From the NCBI GenBank assembly GCA_006386115.1, contig VFIW01000065.1, forward strand, positions 62,001-126,000: DNA of 64,000 nt, written 5' to 3'. How positions within the stretch are numbered: position 1 is the first letter of the stretch; the number at the start of each line of letters is the position of its first letter. Source of the stretch: Globisporangium splendens. Taxonomy: Eukaryota > Oomycota > Peronosporomycetes > Pythiales > Pythiaceae. The position numbers were made by a program, and so were the translations under genes. Shown here piece by piece: positions 53,901-64,000 of this stretch. The notes below the pieces were generated by a model. It was given only the letters and a program-made list of their open reading frames with translations, was not told the DNA's origin and searched no databases.

Positions 53901-56735
53901 TGCCCAAGCAATGGCCAGGTCGAGGTATTCCGAACCTAGGCGCCACGACAAAAGCGTGGCAGAATCACCAGATCTCAAATTTCGACTACCTGATGGCGCT
54001 GAACACGTTTGCGGGACGCAGCTTCAACGACTTGACCCAGTACCCCGTGTTTCCTTGGGTCTTGAGCAATTACGAAGATGAGAGTCTGGATCTAAGCGAC
54101 GCTCGAAATTTCCGAGATCTGTCGAAGCCGATGGGAGCATTGAATCCCGCCCGACTCGAAGAATCCTGGGAACGATACAATTCGTTTGACGACCCGTTAA
54201 TCCCGAAGTTTCTGTATGGCTCGCATTATTCCACGTGTGCTGGAGTGGTGTTGTTCTTCCTTTTCCGGTTACAGCCGTTCGCAGAATTGCAGCGACGAAC
54301 ACAAGGAGGATCTTTTGACTTACCCGACCGTTTGTTCCATTCGATCAGAGATACTTGGAATATGTGCAACTCCCACATGTCTGAAGTCAAAGAGCTGACT
54401 CCGGAGTTCTACTGCGACGGCAATTTTCTGCGAAATGTGAACAGATTTTCACTCGGAAAGCGCCAGGACCAGCATGTTGTCAATGATGTGCAGCTTCCAA
54501 AGTGGGCAGCAACTCCTGAAGAGTTCATTCGTATTCACCGCGCAGCTCTCGAAAGCGATCACGTGTCGCAACATCTGCACGAGTGGATTGATTTGATCTT
54601 CGGCTTCAAGCAGCGTGGGAAAGCGGCATTAAAAGCCAACAACGTGTTCTACTATTTGACGTATTACGGCGTGGTGGACCTCGACCGCATCAAAGATCCG
54701 TTTTTGAGGGAGTCGATGGAACTGCAGATTGCGCACTTTGGCCAATGTCCAATGCAATTATTCGGAGCTCCTCATCCGAAGCGAACTGCTACTGCTACAT
54801 TCGGGCGGCGTAGTCTTGCAACAGTAGGAGGCGAAGCCACGGTCACGAGCCCTCCTGTCAGTACAACTGGAGGATTGAAGTCCGGAATGGCAAGTCTAGG
54901 TGGACCTGGCAGTATGAAGCTCCCCGGAAGCAGCGGCAGCGCAGCAGCCAATATCGCTCGACCTCTTTCGTTGTCGTTCCAAGATATTTCTCTGGCGGAG
55001 CAGGAAAAACGCAGAAAGTGGAGCCCAAGCGTGGATGTGAAACCTCTGGTTCCGTGTGCGATTCGATTGACGAAGGTTCTTCCTGATCGCATCGTGACAG
55101 TGGACGAACTAGGCGTGATTAGCATGTACAACTGGAGAATAGCGTCGAAGCCACAGCCTCAGCACCATTCGGCATCTCGGTCCTCACCCCCCGTTTCGCT
55201 TACAGGTAGCTGGGCGGATGCGACCCCCACAAGTCCATCAGAACGTGAATCTATGACTGAAGAATTGCCTAGTGCTGCAGTACATTCCAAAAAGGAGAAG
55301 TCTACGGGGAAGCAGTCGCCGAAAAGCTCACCAAGACATTCGAAAGACTCAGCCTCTGCTTTCGGTGAATCTTTATCGGCTGGCACTCAGAGTGAGGATG
55401 CTCAATGCCCATGGCTACTTGAGGCTGTACGAGATGACTCGCCGTTGGATTTCATTCCTCGAATTCCTTTTCATGAAGAACGAGACGGTGGGAACAATGG
55501 CAACTTTTTCCCTGTTGCCATCTCTTCGAACGGGCGAGTGATTATCTCAGGAGGTGGTCGTGGTGGTGCGCTTCATTTTCGGCTCTTGGATCTGGACAAC
55601 GGCCAGGTGGTTGGAAAAGCTAGTGTCACGGGTCACGACGGCTCTGTGACGTGCATTAGTGTGGACAAACTCACGTACAACTCGGCATCGAACCAGCATG
55701 ACGAAGAAGAACTCATTGTGTCCGGATCAAAAGACGGCACAATGGCTTTGTGGCGACTTTCTCGTGTCAAACAGGATTTGCTTTTCCGTTTGCCAAGAAT
55801 CTCGTCGGCGCCGATCATGGTTCTGCGCGGACATAGCGAGCCAATTCGTGATTGCTGTGTCAGTACTTATCTCGGGCTTGTCGTTTCCTGCTCCGAGCAA
55901 GTTGGCATGGTCCATTATCTTCACAGCGAAGGACAAGTTGCATTTGTGTTCGAACCTCCTGAGGTAACGACAGGGCAGGTTGCTGTATTTACCCAAGTGC
56001 GTGTGTCGCACAAAGGATTCGTCTTAGCAGTATCGCGGATTCAACATGATACCAATCAGGACAGGGAAGAGGCGCTCCACTCAACATCTGACCCAGTCCA
56101 CCACGGTGACTCGATCGTCAGATGTGTCTGCCAAGTGTACAATTTCTCAGGTGTGCTCGTCCACACGGAGAGTTTTGAAGGCGAGAACGTGATTGACGTC
56201 GTGCTGTCTGCGGAGGGTGACTTGGTGTTCCTTACAGTGTCGCCAGGCATGATTCGAATCTGTCGCCTCGAAGAGTGAGTTGTTCATTGCATTTTCTAAC
56301 TGGTCGTGGTGTGATTGATTGCGAATATTAACACTTTCTTTGTGCTTGTATGATAGTTTCGCCTGCGTTCAAGAATATTTGTCACCAGATCATATCGCAT
56401 CACCGATCTCTGCAATATACTTTGGACCGAAGGAAGCCGTAGTCTTGATTGCTTCTGGCCACGAAGACGGCACATTGGTGCTGCAGTTGCTCCCTGATGC
56501 TGACGGATCGCTGTCACTCCTTGCGAGTGTTCGTAAAATGCTCGGTGTGAGTTCGAAAATGAAAATGGTCAAAGGTACCGTGCAGCACGCACAAAATCTC
56601 GCCATGACAACCCTGGGAAATGCCAAGGCCGCCACGAACACGGCACGAGATATCGCAGGTGAAGCGCTCGGAGAGGCGAAATCCATGGTTCGAGGTTTCC
56701 TGACATATCTGCAGCGGCAGAGCCAAGAGAAATGA
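47981..56735 (+). CDS. Giant PH-BEACH-WD40 protein, copy 2
   Basis: Paralogue of the minus-strand gene at 19980-28728. Exons 47981-56274 and 56357-56735 (GTGAGT...ATAG, phase 2) give 2890 residues. Same part order: variable acidic start, lectin-like region (about 155-330, NWGSFRGYSVALWINAEFLL), helical middle, PH-BEACH (about 1830-1960, ESGLDPGEGVAVSVQDHLVA), BEACH core (about 2000-2255, SNFDYLMALNTFAGRSFNDL), WD40 repeats (about 2360-2890, with SGSKDGTMALWRLSR). The BEACH core and lectin region are almost unchanged between copies; the N-terminus, the linker around 1640-1820 and the BEACH-WD40 linker (about 2270-2470) differ most. Both frames are intact, so both copies are probably active. 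Shared intron position and phase show duplication after the intron was in place. Confidence 0.93.
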
Positions 56736-57510
56736 ATGAGCGAGTCGACAGTCCTAAATCACAAGCTCGATGTGCTTAGAGCCTACACCTTATCGAGGGA
56801 CCAGAAGACACGTATTGCAATGCCAAGGAACTGAAGTACGTTCGCTCTCCTTTCGATTGTCGCGGTGCAAGATCATTGCACCAGACATCAAATAGACGGA
56901 GTTGTTTCCATATTTAAATGCTTCCAGTAATTGCACGAATCCTTCTGCACATAACTAACGCAACTGTGAGGTGGCAGTTCCGGCCGAGAAGCTTGCGGTC
57001 AGGAGATGCACTTAAGTCGAATGGATGGTGCATGTGAAATGAACTGGCAGATGTAACTATCATCGGGCGATGCTTTATATTCGAGATTGAGACGCGAAAT
57101 GGTGGCTTGATAACGAGTGTTGATTCAACCTCTGTGTCACCAAGCCTGAAGCACCTGAACCCAAGTCCGACTGAAAACCTGGCTAGGTGTTGAGTTCTGA
57201 CACGATTCCCTGAGTTTTGGTCGGATGTAGCGAAGCCAACACAGTGTTGCCCCAAGAGAAACGAGCAAGTGCCCAGGTTTCTTTAATGTCTACCCCAGAA
57301 AGCAGTCATGCTCGACCGGTAGACGATCCCATCTTACTGCTGGAGCTCGATCTATCGCAGACCGTCAAGTCGTGCCTCACTGGTACAACGATGTGCTTCT
57401 GTGCAACTCGTGACAAAGTCCTCGTCCAAAACTGTACTCGCGGACGAAACAACGACAGTATATATTTACCTCCACGCGGCACCCAAGATAAGACACTGAA
57501 ACCTCGCGCG
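56736..57510. other. Intergenic, no gene recognised
   Basis: About 775 bp between BEACH copy 2 and the next start site. Short frames only. Confidence 0.5.
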
Positions 57511-57527
57511 GCTCACTCCCACTTTTG
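57511..57527 (+). promoter_or_regulatory. Oomycete Inr-FPR-like start site of the 57.6-kb membrane protein gene
   Basis: GCTCACTCCCACTTTTG fits the initiator YCAYTYY (TCACTCC) and a flanking CACTTTT. It lies 43-59 nt before the ATG at 57570. Confidence 0.6.
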
Positions 57528-57569
57528 GAATCGTGAAGTTGCAGCTTGCGGAGAAGAGCAGGAAAAGCG

Positions 57570-59705
57570 ATGGCAGGCGACCCACGCAGCGGGACTGTCG
57601 CTCCCGAAGCACGTGCCGATGAGCGCTCGCGAACTGATGATCATCATGCTCCCAGCAATCCAGCAACGAATCAGCCAGCTGCAAGAAAGTCCCGGAAACC
57701 TCGAGCGAAACCAACTCGAATGACGATGAGACAGGTGCTACACCTCACGCATCGCGCGGTGGTCCTCGTGGCTGCCGTGTATTATTTCATGCTGTGCATG
57801 AGATCGACCATCGCGACGACCCATATCTTGCGAGACATGGACAACCCGGGCTCCGTGGGTGACCCGGATGTGGGATATCTCATCGGGACCTACATCGGAA
57901 CGAAGACGATCCGCGAGAGTATGCTCGTGACACTTGCGCTGCAAGGCGATACGTCGCCTCGCAATGGCACGCTGTACCTCGAAGCCGCGGGACCGTCCAT
58001 GGATATTTGCGCGGGTATCATGGCCGTCCAGCGCGATATCTATACCGACGCATTTCTGCGATCCATCTACGATGCTGTCGTGCGTGACACCACATACAAC
58101 CTCGCGTTCTTGGTCGCAGAGGAAACGGAGCTGATCATGCCCGTTGTCGATTGCATGTCATCGGCGATCTTCTTTGGGTACCTCCCGACAGGCAAGTTCA
58201 ACTTCTTGACGCGCAAGACCCACGACCCCGACGACGTCGCGATCGTCACGCTGCAGTTGCATAACCAGGAGTACCTCGTCACGTCACAAAGCGAGCGTGG
58301 TCCGGCTTCAGTCGCGACGCTGACGTACATCAGCGACTTCCGTGCTCCGAGCGTCACGCACCACTTTCTCGTCTCGCTCGGGTATCCCTACGTCGAATTT
58401 GATTTCCGCGTGTACCAGTTCATCAATGTGACCGATAAAGGCATGTGGTGCCTCGAGAGTGTGCCCGATACCCGTAGTGGCGAGATCCCAGAGATCCTGA
58501 CGACTGCGTTTCGCTCCGGGTTCTACATGAAATCGGAGACCGAGCAGTTCAATATCGTCAACCAGGTCCCTCTGCTCTCGAATATACCTAGTGACGTGAT
58601 CACGCAGTCGGTGAGTGCTACCAAAACCGTGATGCACGATTCCTGGGCGTGGGTGCATGGCGTGCAGTTCTTCCTTGGCGTGGATTTGCTGCTAAACCTG
58701 GGTGTGCTCTTCTTGGTCGTGTATCGCAACGTCCGTACTGGCAAACTGTGGATTGGCGATGCATTCGTATCCGCTTCAACCAAGATCCTGCTTGTAGGCG
58801 CTGTCGTGCTCTTGTCGTGGTACTTCAATGGGTTTTGGGCGCTTTTCGAGTTTTGTGTTCGCGACTCCTACCGCGTTTTGGGTCTCGATATGCTCATCTA
58901 CGATGACATGATCCATGTGGACTTGCTCTGCATTTACTTCAGCCTTTGTGGGATCATTGGGTGGTTATTTCACGCGCGTGTGGACCCGGCGCTCGCGATG
59001 ATATGCTTCACACTTGGCTACGAGCTACGTCACAAAATTGTGACCATCTTCCCAAAGACCAAAGTTGCACTCTACGCGTACGCGTATCGCACCTACGTCG
59101 ATGGCGTGCCACCGTGGATGGAGGGCCAGGAGCTGATTTCACCCGTGGGCTTCTGGACGTCGCACGTTTTGCACAACAAGTCCGCTGCGTTTGTGTTTCA
59201 GTCGTTGTTGCCAATCTTCTCAACGCTGATTTTCGTGGTAGCTGCTGTGATCTGCGACAAGGTGTATCACTATTTTTTCCCCGAGGCAGTGCGAACTCAG
59301 ACTAGCAGCGGCTCTAGCATGGCTGCAAGGTCCGGGAGGGATGGTGACACGCAATTATTGCGCAAGCGCGTGCTGACGTTGTTTGAGATCGCGACGGGCG
59401 CCGAGCTCGAGTCCCGATGCGGACTCATGACGTCGTACGAGACGTATCTCTTCATCAAAGGCATGAAGTTCGCGTCGGCCGACGGTATCTACAGCAACGG
59501 CTTTGTGATTGTGAACGACAAGTGCGTGATCCAGACGTCAGACTATTGGTCGATTGTGCTCATGAAGATCGCACAGCGGCGATTCAGGACAATTTACGCG
59601 TACGAGATCGTAGGCACTACAGTGCAGCAAACCGCCCGCCTGGTGTATCCTCACACGTTCGCGTTCAAGGAGCTTCTGAGCCTGAACACCACAGTGCTGT
59701 CTTGA
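57570..59705 (+). CDS. Large multipass membrane protein, unidentified family
   Basis: 711 residues in one exon; the ATG at 57570 is the first in frame after the start-site motif. Residues 1-55 are charged and Pro/Arg-rich (cytosolic). A first hydrophobic helix (about 60-78, RAVVLVAAVYYFML) is followed by a ~280-residue loop with NGT and NVT glycosylation-type sites, probably outside the cytosol. Then come about four to five helices: FFLGVDLLLNLGVLFLVVYR, ILLVGAVVLLSWYFNGFWAL, VDLLCIYFSLCGIIGWLFHA and, later, LLPIFSTLIFVVAAVICDKV. The C-terminal ~170 residues are cytosolic (LLRKRVLTLFEIATGAELES ... TARLVYPHTFAFKELLSLN). I do not recognise the family; the layout (short cytosolic start, one helix, big outer loop, helix bundle) suggests a sensor- or channel-like protein. 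A truncated relative follows at 60 kb. Confidence 0.8.
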   Translation: MAGDPRSGTVAPEARADERSRTDDHHAPSNPATNQPAARKSRKPRAKPTRMTMRQVLHLTHRAVVLVAAVYYFMLCMRSTIATTHILRDMDNPGSVGDPDVGYLIGTYIGTKTIRESMLVTLALQGDTSPRNGTLYLEAAGPSMDICAGIMAVQRDIYTDAFLRSIYDAVVRDTTYNLAFLVAEETELIMPVVDCMSSAIFFGYLPTGKFNFLTRKTHDPDDVAIVTLQLHNQEYLVTSQSERGPASVATLTYISDFRAPSVTHHFLVSLGYPYVEFDFRVYQFINVTDKGMWCLESVPDTRSGEIPEILTTAFRSGFYMKSETEQFNIVNQVPLLSNIPSDVITQSVSATKTVMHDSWAWVHGVQFFLGVDLLLNLGVLFLVVYRNVRTGKLWIGDAFVSASTKILLVGAVVLLSWYFNGFWALFEFCVRDSYRVLGLDMLIYDDMIHVDLLCIYFSLCGIIGWLFHARVDPALAMICFTLGYELRHKIVTIFPKTKVALYAYAYRTYVDGVPPWMEGQELISPVGFWTSHVLHNKSAAFVFQSLLPIFSTLIFVVAAVICDKVYHYFFPEAVRTQTSSGSSMAARSGRDGDTQLLRKRVLTLFEIATGAELESRCGLMTSYETYLFIKGMKFASADGIYSNGFVIVNDKCVIQTSDYWSIVLMKIAQRRFRTIYAYEIVGTTVQQTARLVYPHTFAFKELLSLNTTVLS

Positions 59706-60079
59706 GGGTGGCATGCCATACTTCTGGCTGCTTTGCAGAGTTAGAGCAGGTATCTGAGGACGACTTAACCGTGTGCCTACTGCCCAACAGACAGTTTATA
59801 TTTCGTCGGATCAAATTGATACGACCAGACTTTCGCTAGGAACCTCGTCTTCGACTTAGTCCCTACAGTGCAACGCGAGTGTTTGTTGTCGTCCAATGAG
59901 TGATCCTTTGAGCCGGCACAGCAATACAATTGCCTTCACTCGTCACCACAATGATCACCACTCGTGATCAGATGGATGCAGCGTCGTTTCGCTCAGCGTC
60001 GTTCACGGAGAAGTCTTCCGTGAGCGCATCGACCCTCTGCTCACAGTAGTCTGCTTCAAGATCGGCTTTGAGAGCCGCC
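59706..60079. other. Spacer before the truncated paralogue
   Basis: About 370 bp without a recognised gene; it includes a near-palindromic CACCACAATGATCACCACTCGTG-like stretch around 59945-59965. Confidence 0.4.
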
Positions 60080-60486
60080 ATCGTATCTCGCAGTGGTTTC
60101 CATCGGCAGTGACGGCGATCTCGACAAACGGGTACGCGAACTCTTCCTTGTCTCAGCCGCCAATCGTGGGTGGACAGACCGACGTGTCGCCGATGAACTC
60201 GTGGCGGTCCCACGAAGTGCTTGGTGGACCGAGTGCCTTCGTGCTGGCACAACTGTCGCCTCTATTGGTCGCTCTCGTCGTGATCCCTGCGTACATTGTG
60301 TGCTGCAAGATCCACCGGTATCTGTTTCCCGAGAAGTATCGCGTGCAGCGCAGTTCGAACGCCACGGACGCGTCGGGCGGAGAGGAAGTGGCTCTGCTGC
60401 ACAAGCGAGCATTGACTTTGTTCGAGATCGCCCGCGGTACCGTCCAGCAGACCTCCAAGCTCGTGTACCCGCACACGTTCACGGAT
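60080..60486 (+). pseudogene. Truncated pseudogene of the 57.6-kb membrane protein
   Basis: No ATG in frame. Translation matches only the C-terminal part of the upstream neighbour: SPMNSWRSHEVL, then CCKIHRYLFPEKYRVQ against CDKVYHYFFPEAVRTQ, and LLHKRALTLFEIA against LLRKRVLTLFEIA. At that point about 85 codons of the parent are missing and the text jumps straight to GTVQQTSKLVYPHTF (parent GTTVQQTARLVYPHTF). A tandem copy decayed by 5' loss and an internal deletion. Confidence 0.8.
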
Positions 60487-60805
60487 CTGTGCACCTCAAT
60501 GTCAGGTCCTCTCTTAAAATGGGTACATTGTGAGAAAGTGCAGCCATTCAGCCACAACAATCACTCAGGTACAGCAACATATATCTACTAAAACTAACCA
60601 CATAATCTACATGCTAACCAATAGTATACGATAAATTTGAATAAACCACCGATTCTAGTCACATATCTAGCATAATTATCAATAAAAGTAGACCCATCAA
60701 AAGCACAACTACCCATCACCCACAATCACAAGCTCAATTTTTGCAAACTGGGTGATTATTAACTTTAATGAGTTAAGTGAATGTCTGGCCAGCCAATGCA
60801 TATCG
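60487..60805. other. AT-rich spacer upstream of MRM1
   Basis: About 320 bp, markedly AT-rich from 60580 to 60780 compared with the window. No gene recognised; a weak initiator-like GCTCAATTTTTGC at 60732 may serve MRM1. Confidence 0.45.
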
Positions 60806-62629
60806 ATGCCTTTGCACACAAAGATGCTCCGAGTGGCGACGACGACGACTCTCCGCAGCAGCGACCGCGCGCTCGCGGCTGCGCGCACGGACCAGTGGCG
60901 CAGCGCATTGGTGGTGGCTGCAGACGCGAACCTGTCTGCTGCGCTGCGCCGCAGCTTCGCGTCCTGGGGCGGTGCGAACTCTTCTTCCGAGTCGCGCGGC
61001 CGAAGCCGTCGAGGCGACAGCCGTGGCTCGTACACAGACAACAGAGGTTTTGGGCGCGGCAATAGAAGTGGTGGCAATGGCTTTGGACGCGGAGGGTACC
61101 GCCGTGGAGGTGGTGAACGCGACCGCGCGTCGCCGACAAGCGCCAAGAGCGTGACGAACGACGGCGAGCCGATCCCGCAGATCCGCGGTGAGGGTGTCTA
61201 CGGCATCCACAGCGTGCTGCAGGTGCTCGAGAGCCGCCACCGCGCGATCCACAGACTCTACGTGCGCGACCCGACGGGCGTGACTGTGAAGAAGAGCGCG
61301 GCGGATGCGCAGGCGCTAGAACGGATCAAGACGCTCGCAGCCGAACATGGCGTTGAGATGGCCACGACGAGGTGCGTTGAGAGAGACTCGGTATAATATT
61401 GCAATGCGTCGATATGGAGCGCTGACGCTCTTGATTTGTGCATGCGCGTAGCAAGTGGATGCTCAACCACATCACGTCGGACAAGCCTCATCAGGTACAC
61501 AACCAGAGCGCGTCTTTGGTGCAACTTGGATGTGGTATAACGGAGCTGTTGCTTTTTAATAGGGTGTGGTGCTGGATGCGGATCCCATTCGTTTGCCTGA
61601 CTTTACGCCAACGGATCCCTCGGGTGCGTCATGTACACGATAAATAGTTCCTGGGCATGTGTGTTTCCAGCAATGTCGACTGTGTGAACTCTTCTCTATA
61701 TGCACACACACACACAGCATTTGCGACGTCGCCACGGCAGCCAGTGATCCTCGCCCTGGATGAGCTCCACGATCCGCAGGTACAGCAAACAAACACTTTA
61801 TTCGCTATTCATTCCATATTCGATGACAACTTAGACATTCTGGTAATTTGCATGCGGCTGCAATCGTAGAACTTTGGCGCGATCCTGCGCTCGGCGCACT
61901 TTTTGGGCTGCTCGGCCGTGCTCATGAGCGAGCGCAACAGCGCACCGCTGTCGCCTGCGGTACGTTGTCATGCGCGAAGCAATAAGCCTGTACTTCGGTC
62001 GTTGTGTTGTTTTCGTGCTTGAAAGTGACTTTGTTGCTGGATCAAACAATAGGCATCACGAGCGTCGGCGGGGGCGATGGAAGTGCTGGTAGCGAATGTA
62101 AGTCGAATGCTCATGACTCACATGGAGGACCAGGTGCTGACTCTCATCTTGCCGACGTTTCTTCTTATGATGATGGTGATAGAACAAACTCTTCAAAGCG
62201 CGAAACCTCCACGAAGCGCTCGCCGTGAGCCGCGACATGGGCTGGCGCGTGGTTGGCGCGTGCAGTGGACCCAACTCGATCACGTCGAATGAGTTGGGGA
62301 GCGACAAGCCCACGATCCTGGTCATGGTAAGTCGTTTGGAAAGAAGCACCAGGTCACATCTTGCACTAATTTGTGCAAACACTTGACCTTTCTTAGGGCA
62401 ATGAACACCGCGGAATGCGTAAGGGGATTCGACAGACCTGCGACGACATTGTAACGATCCCAGGTACGCTGTGATGGCATCTTGATTATGCATCTTGATA
62501 AACAATGTTGGACTTATAACGCTGCTTGTACCCTGCTCAGCTCAAGCATCGGACGATGACTCGCGCGTGGACTCGCTGAACGTGAGCGTCGCGGCGGCCA
62601 TCCTCCTCTACGAGCTCTTGCATCACTAG
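60806..62629 (+). CDS. MRM1: Mitochondrial rRNA 2'-O-methyltransferase (TrmH/SpoU family, MRM1-like)
   Basis: Methylates a ribose in the large mitochondrial rRNA using S-adenosylmethionine. Nine exons, all in phase: 60806-61371, 61452-61494, 61563-61623, 61718-61779, 61870-61959, 62053-62097, 62183-62326, 62397-62463, 62541-62629; 388 residues. Start 60806 ([11 protein letters not shown]) gives an Arg/Ser-rich presequence; ATG 60824 is an alternative. Residues about 60-115 are a Gly/Arg-rich insert ([20 protein letters not shown]). The substrate-binding domain starts at [14 protein letters not shown]. The knotted SpoU domain has motif 1 [20 protein letters not shown], the SAGAMEVL helix, motif 2 [16 protein letters not shown], and motif 3 [17 protein letters not shown]. 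The match to MRM1 is strong; the Gly/Arg insert is unusual. Most introns in the window are in this gene. Confidence 0.92.
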
Positions 62630-62819
62630 AGACATTGCGAGCGAAAAAGTCAAAGTACTCAGTCCCATTGTGTTAAAAAGAACCTCGGCATTTTCTTGCA
62701 ACTCTCGTCTCAATCGCAATTGACCTCGGGTCTACGCTGTCGCGCTCGCTCGCATTGTTGTCGGCCGGATCGTCGCAATGGTGCGATGGAAGATGCGCGA
62801 TTTCACAGGCTCCGAGATT

Positions 62820-64000
62820 TCAGTGAATGATGGCGAGACGACTGCTTCTGTTGCGCATTTCGATCCATCGGGCTGCTGCTTCATCTGGTTTCGCAGAGAA
62901 CTCAAGTGAGAACCAAAATATTGACAAGTGCGTCGGGGGACATTTACGAAAATGCATATCAAGCGTACCTCAGTGGCACCTGGAAGTTCTGGGTGTTGGA
63001 TGCATAGCGAGATGGAAAAGCTCGTCGGGTCTGAAAATGGCGGCACTGTCAAGCTGATCCGGTGGTCCACGAGGTATTTTGCCGCAGTCTGGAAGCCGAT
63101 CGTACTAAGCGGAACGTGGTGGTACTTGGTCTCGCCATTTGGGAGAACGCTCTTTATACAGTTTATCGCACACAGACAGACAAAGATTATGAGTTACCAA
63201 GGATCAATGCCAATTCGATCATAAGGTTTAACTGAGTTCTGTACCTTTACATAGATCTGCGTGAGATCGCTCACATTTTCAAGTTTGCCTCGGATGCGAA
63301 CGTCGAACGGCCATTGCGCGATAATCTCTCGTTCTTTGCTGTCTTGCGATGGCTCGTAGATCACGGCCGACACGCAGCGCGATGGCAGATCTTGACGTAG
63401 TGCTAGCGATTGCACCAATGCCACGGGCCAGGCTTTCCTGGTTGCACTCACAAACTCACGTTTGAACGCATCCAGCGACGTGACACTGTTGTTGAGCTGG
63501 TCACTGAACCACTCCTCTGGCATCACGTGCTGGTCAGTGAATAGAAAGCGAAGTTTCACGGCTTCACTCGATAACCAACGCAAATGGGAAGAAACCTCAT
63601 CGACATCGCTGGGATGGCGCTGCAAGTGGGCCAGGACGAGTCCACCTCGTGCCAGCAAAATGGTCTGCAACGTATGAGAATGAATGATTAGCTCCCATCA
63701 CTCACATTCTCAAAAGGCTAGGGTATCCCTTATTACCTGCAAGAGATCCGCACGAGGCTTGACGCTCCACCCTTGCTCCTTGATGTACAGCTCGCTTGCA
63801 AGATCTATGAGCTCCTGGCAGCCGCGAGTAAGTGGAGCTGACAGGTGAGGTCGAGAGTAGGCGTCGGAAGGAGCCTTGCTGTCATCACGATTAGCACCGT
63901 CACTGTGGCCCAGCATCGCATCCATCGACACGTACGACGATGTTGGTCGCGTCGACTCGGTCTCGGGGAACGCGTTCCAAACATGCTGCTTGAGTTGAAG
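62820..64000 (-). CDS. Unidentified gene, 3' part (continues beyond right edge); weakly like Integrator subunit 7
   Basis: Exons read on the minus strand: beyond 64000 to 63737, 63664-63245, 63151-62969 and 62900-62820, each junction in phase (CAG|GTAATA, AAG|GTACAG, GAG|GTACGC). The frame is open through the right edge (LQLKQHVWNAFPETESTR), so the start is outside. Segments: ELIDLASELYIKEQGWSVKP, LVLAHLQRHPSDVDEVSSHL, RCVSAVIYEPSQDSKEREII, then a beta-rich C-terminus (PFDVRIRGKLENVSDLTQIY, ISLTVPPFSDPTSFSISLCI). A helical repeat region ending in a beta-sandwich recalls INTS7, but the similarity is vague. The last intron's acceptor (TTGAG) is weak, and a different acceptor 20 nt on gives another C-terminus; the final ~27 residues are uncertain. 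Confidence 0.6.

Overview
This window looks like nuclear DNA of an oomycete (a Phytophthora/Pythium-type water mould). The evidence is: compact genes with few, short (about 50-120 nt) GT-AG introns; several start regions preceded by the oomycete Inr-FPR core promoter (a TCATTYY initiator followed by a CA(A/T)TTT-like block); a 2OG-dioxygenase-like DUF4246 gene; and oomycete-style repeat relics. Species cannot be fixed from sequence alone. No tRNA, rRNA or CRISPR was recognised.

Layout. 1-8 kb: 3' part of ornithine aminotransferase (+), SMC6 (-, 7 exons, junctions read by eye) and an unidentified Cys/His-motif protein (-). 8-20 kb: an anoctamin/TMEM16 protein with EF-hand-like C-terminus (-), a von Willebrand A-domain protein (-) and a proton-coupled oligopeptide transporter (+, 4 exons). 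20-28.7 kb: a giant PH-BEACH-WD40 protein (-). 28.7-35.6 kb: a relic-rich interval holding a LINE-like fragment, a decayed gene whose start copies the histone H3 tail and runs into a chromodomain and a Cys/His peptidase-like region, a DUF4246 protein (+) and a small unknown gene (-). 35.6-40.4 kb: a U-box E4 ubiquitin ligase carrying zinc-finger modules (-). 41-48 kb: a multipass membrane protein (-), two broken copies of it (+), one unknown small gene, and a diverged direct repeat of the promoter region of the next gene. 48-56.7 kb: a second PH-BEACH-WD40 gene (+), the same predicted length and with the same intron as the first, in opposite orientation. 57.5-64 kb: another multipass membrane protein and a truncated copy of it, the mitochondrial rRNA 2'-O-methyltransferase MRM1 (+, 9 exons), and the 3' end of an unidentified gene (-) that runs off the window.

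The genes do not form a pathway; most are single-copy housekeeping functions (amino-acid metabolism, DNA repair, ubiquitin, membrane traffic, mitochondrial ribosome). The notable biology is structural: an inverted pair of 8.7-kb BEACH genes enclosing about 19 kb in which pseudogenes, duplicated promoter sequence, an almost identical 491-bp block and the H3-tail/chromodomain relic accumulate. Exon boundaries were inferred by reading frame continuity, splice consensus and family similarity, not by transcripts.
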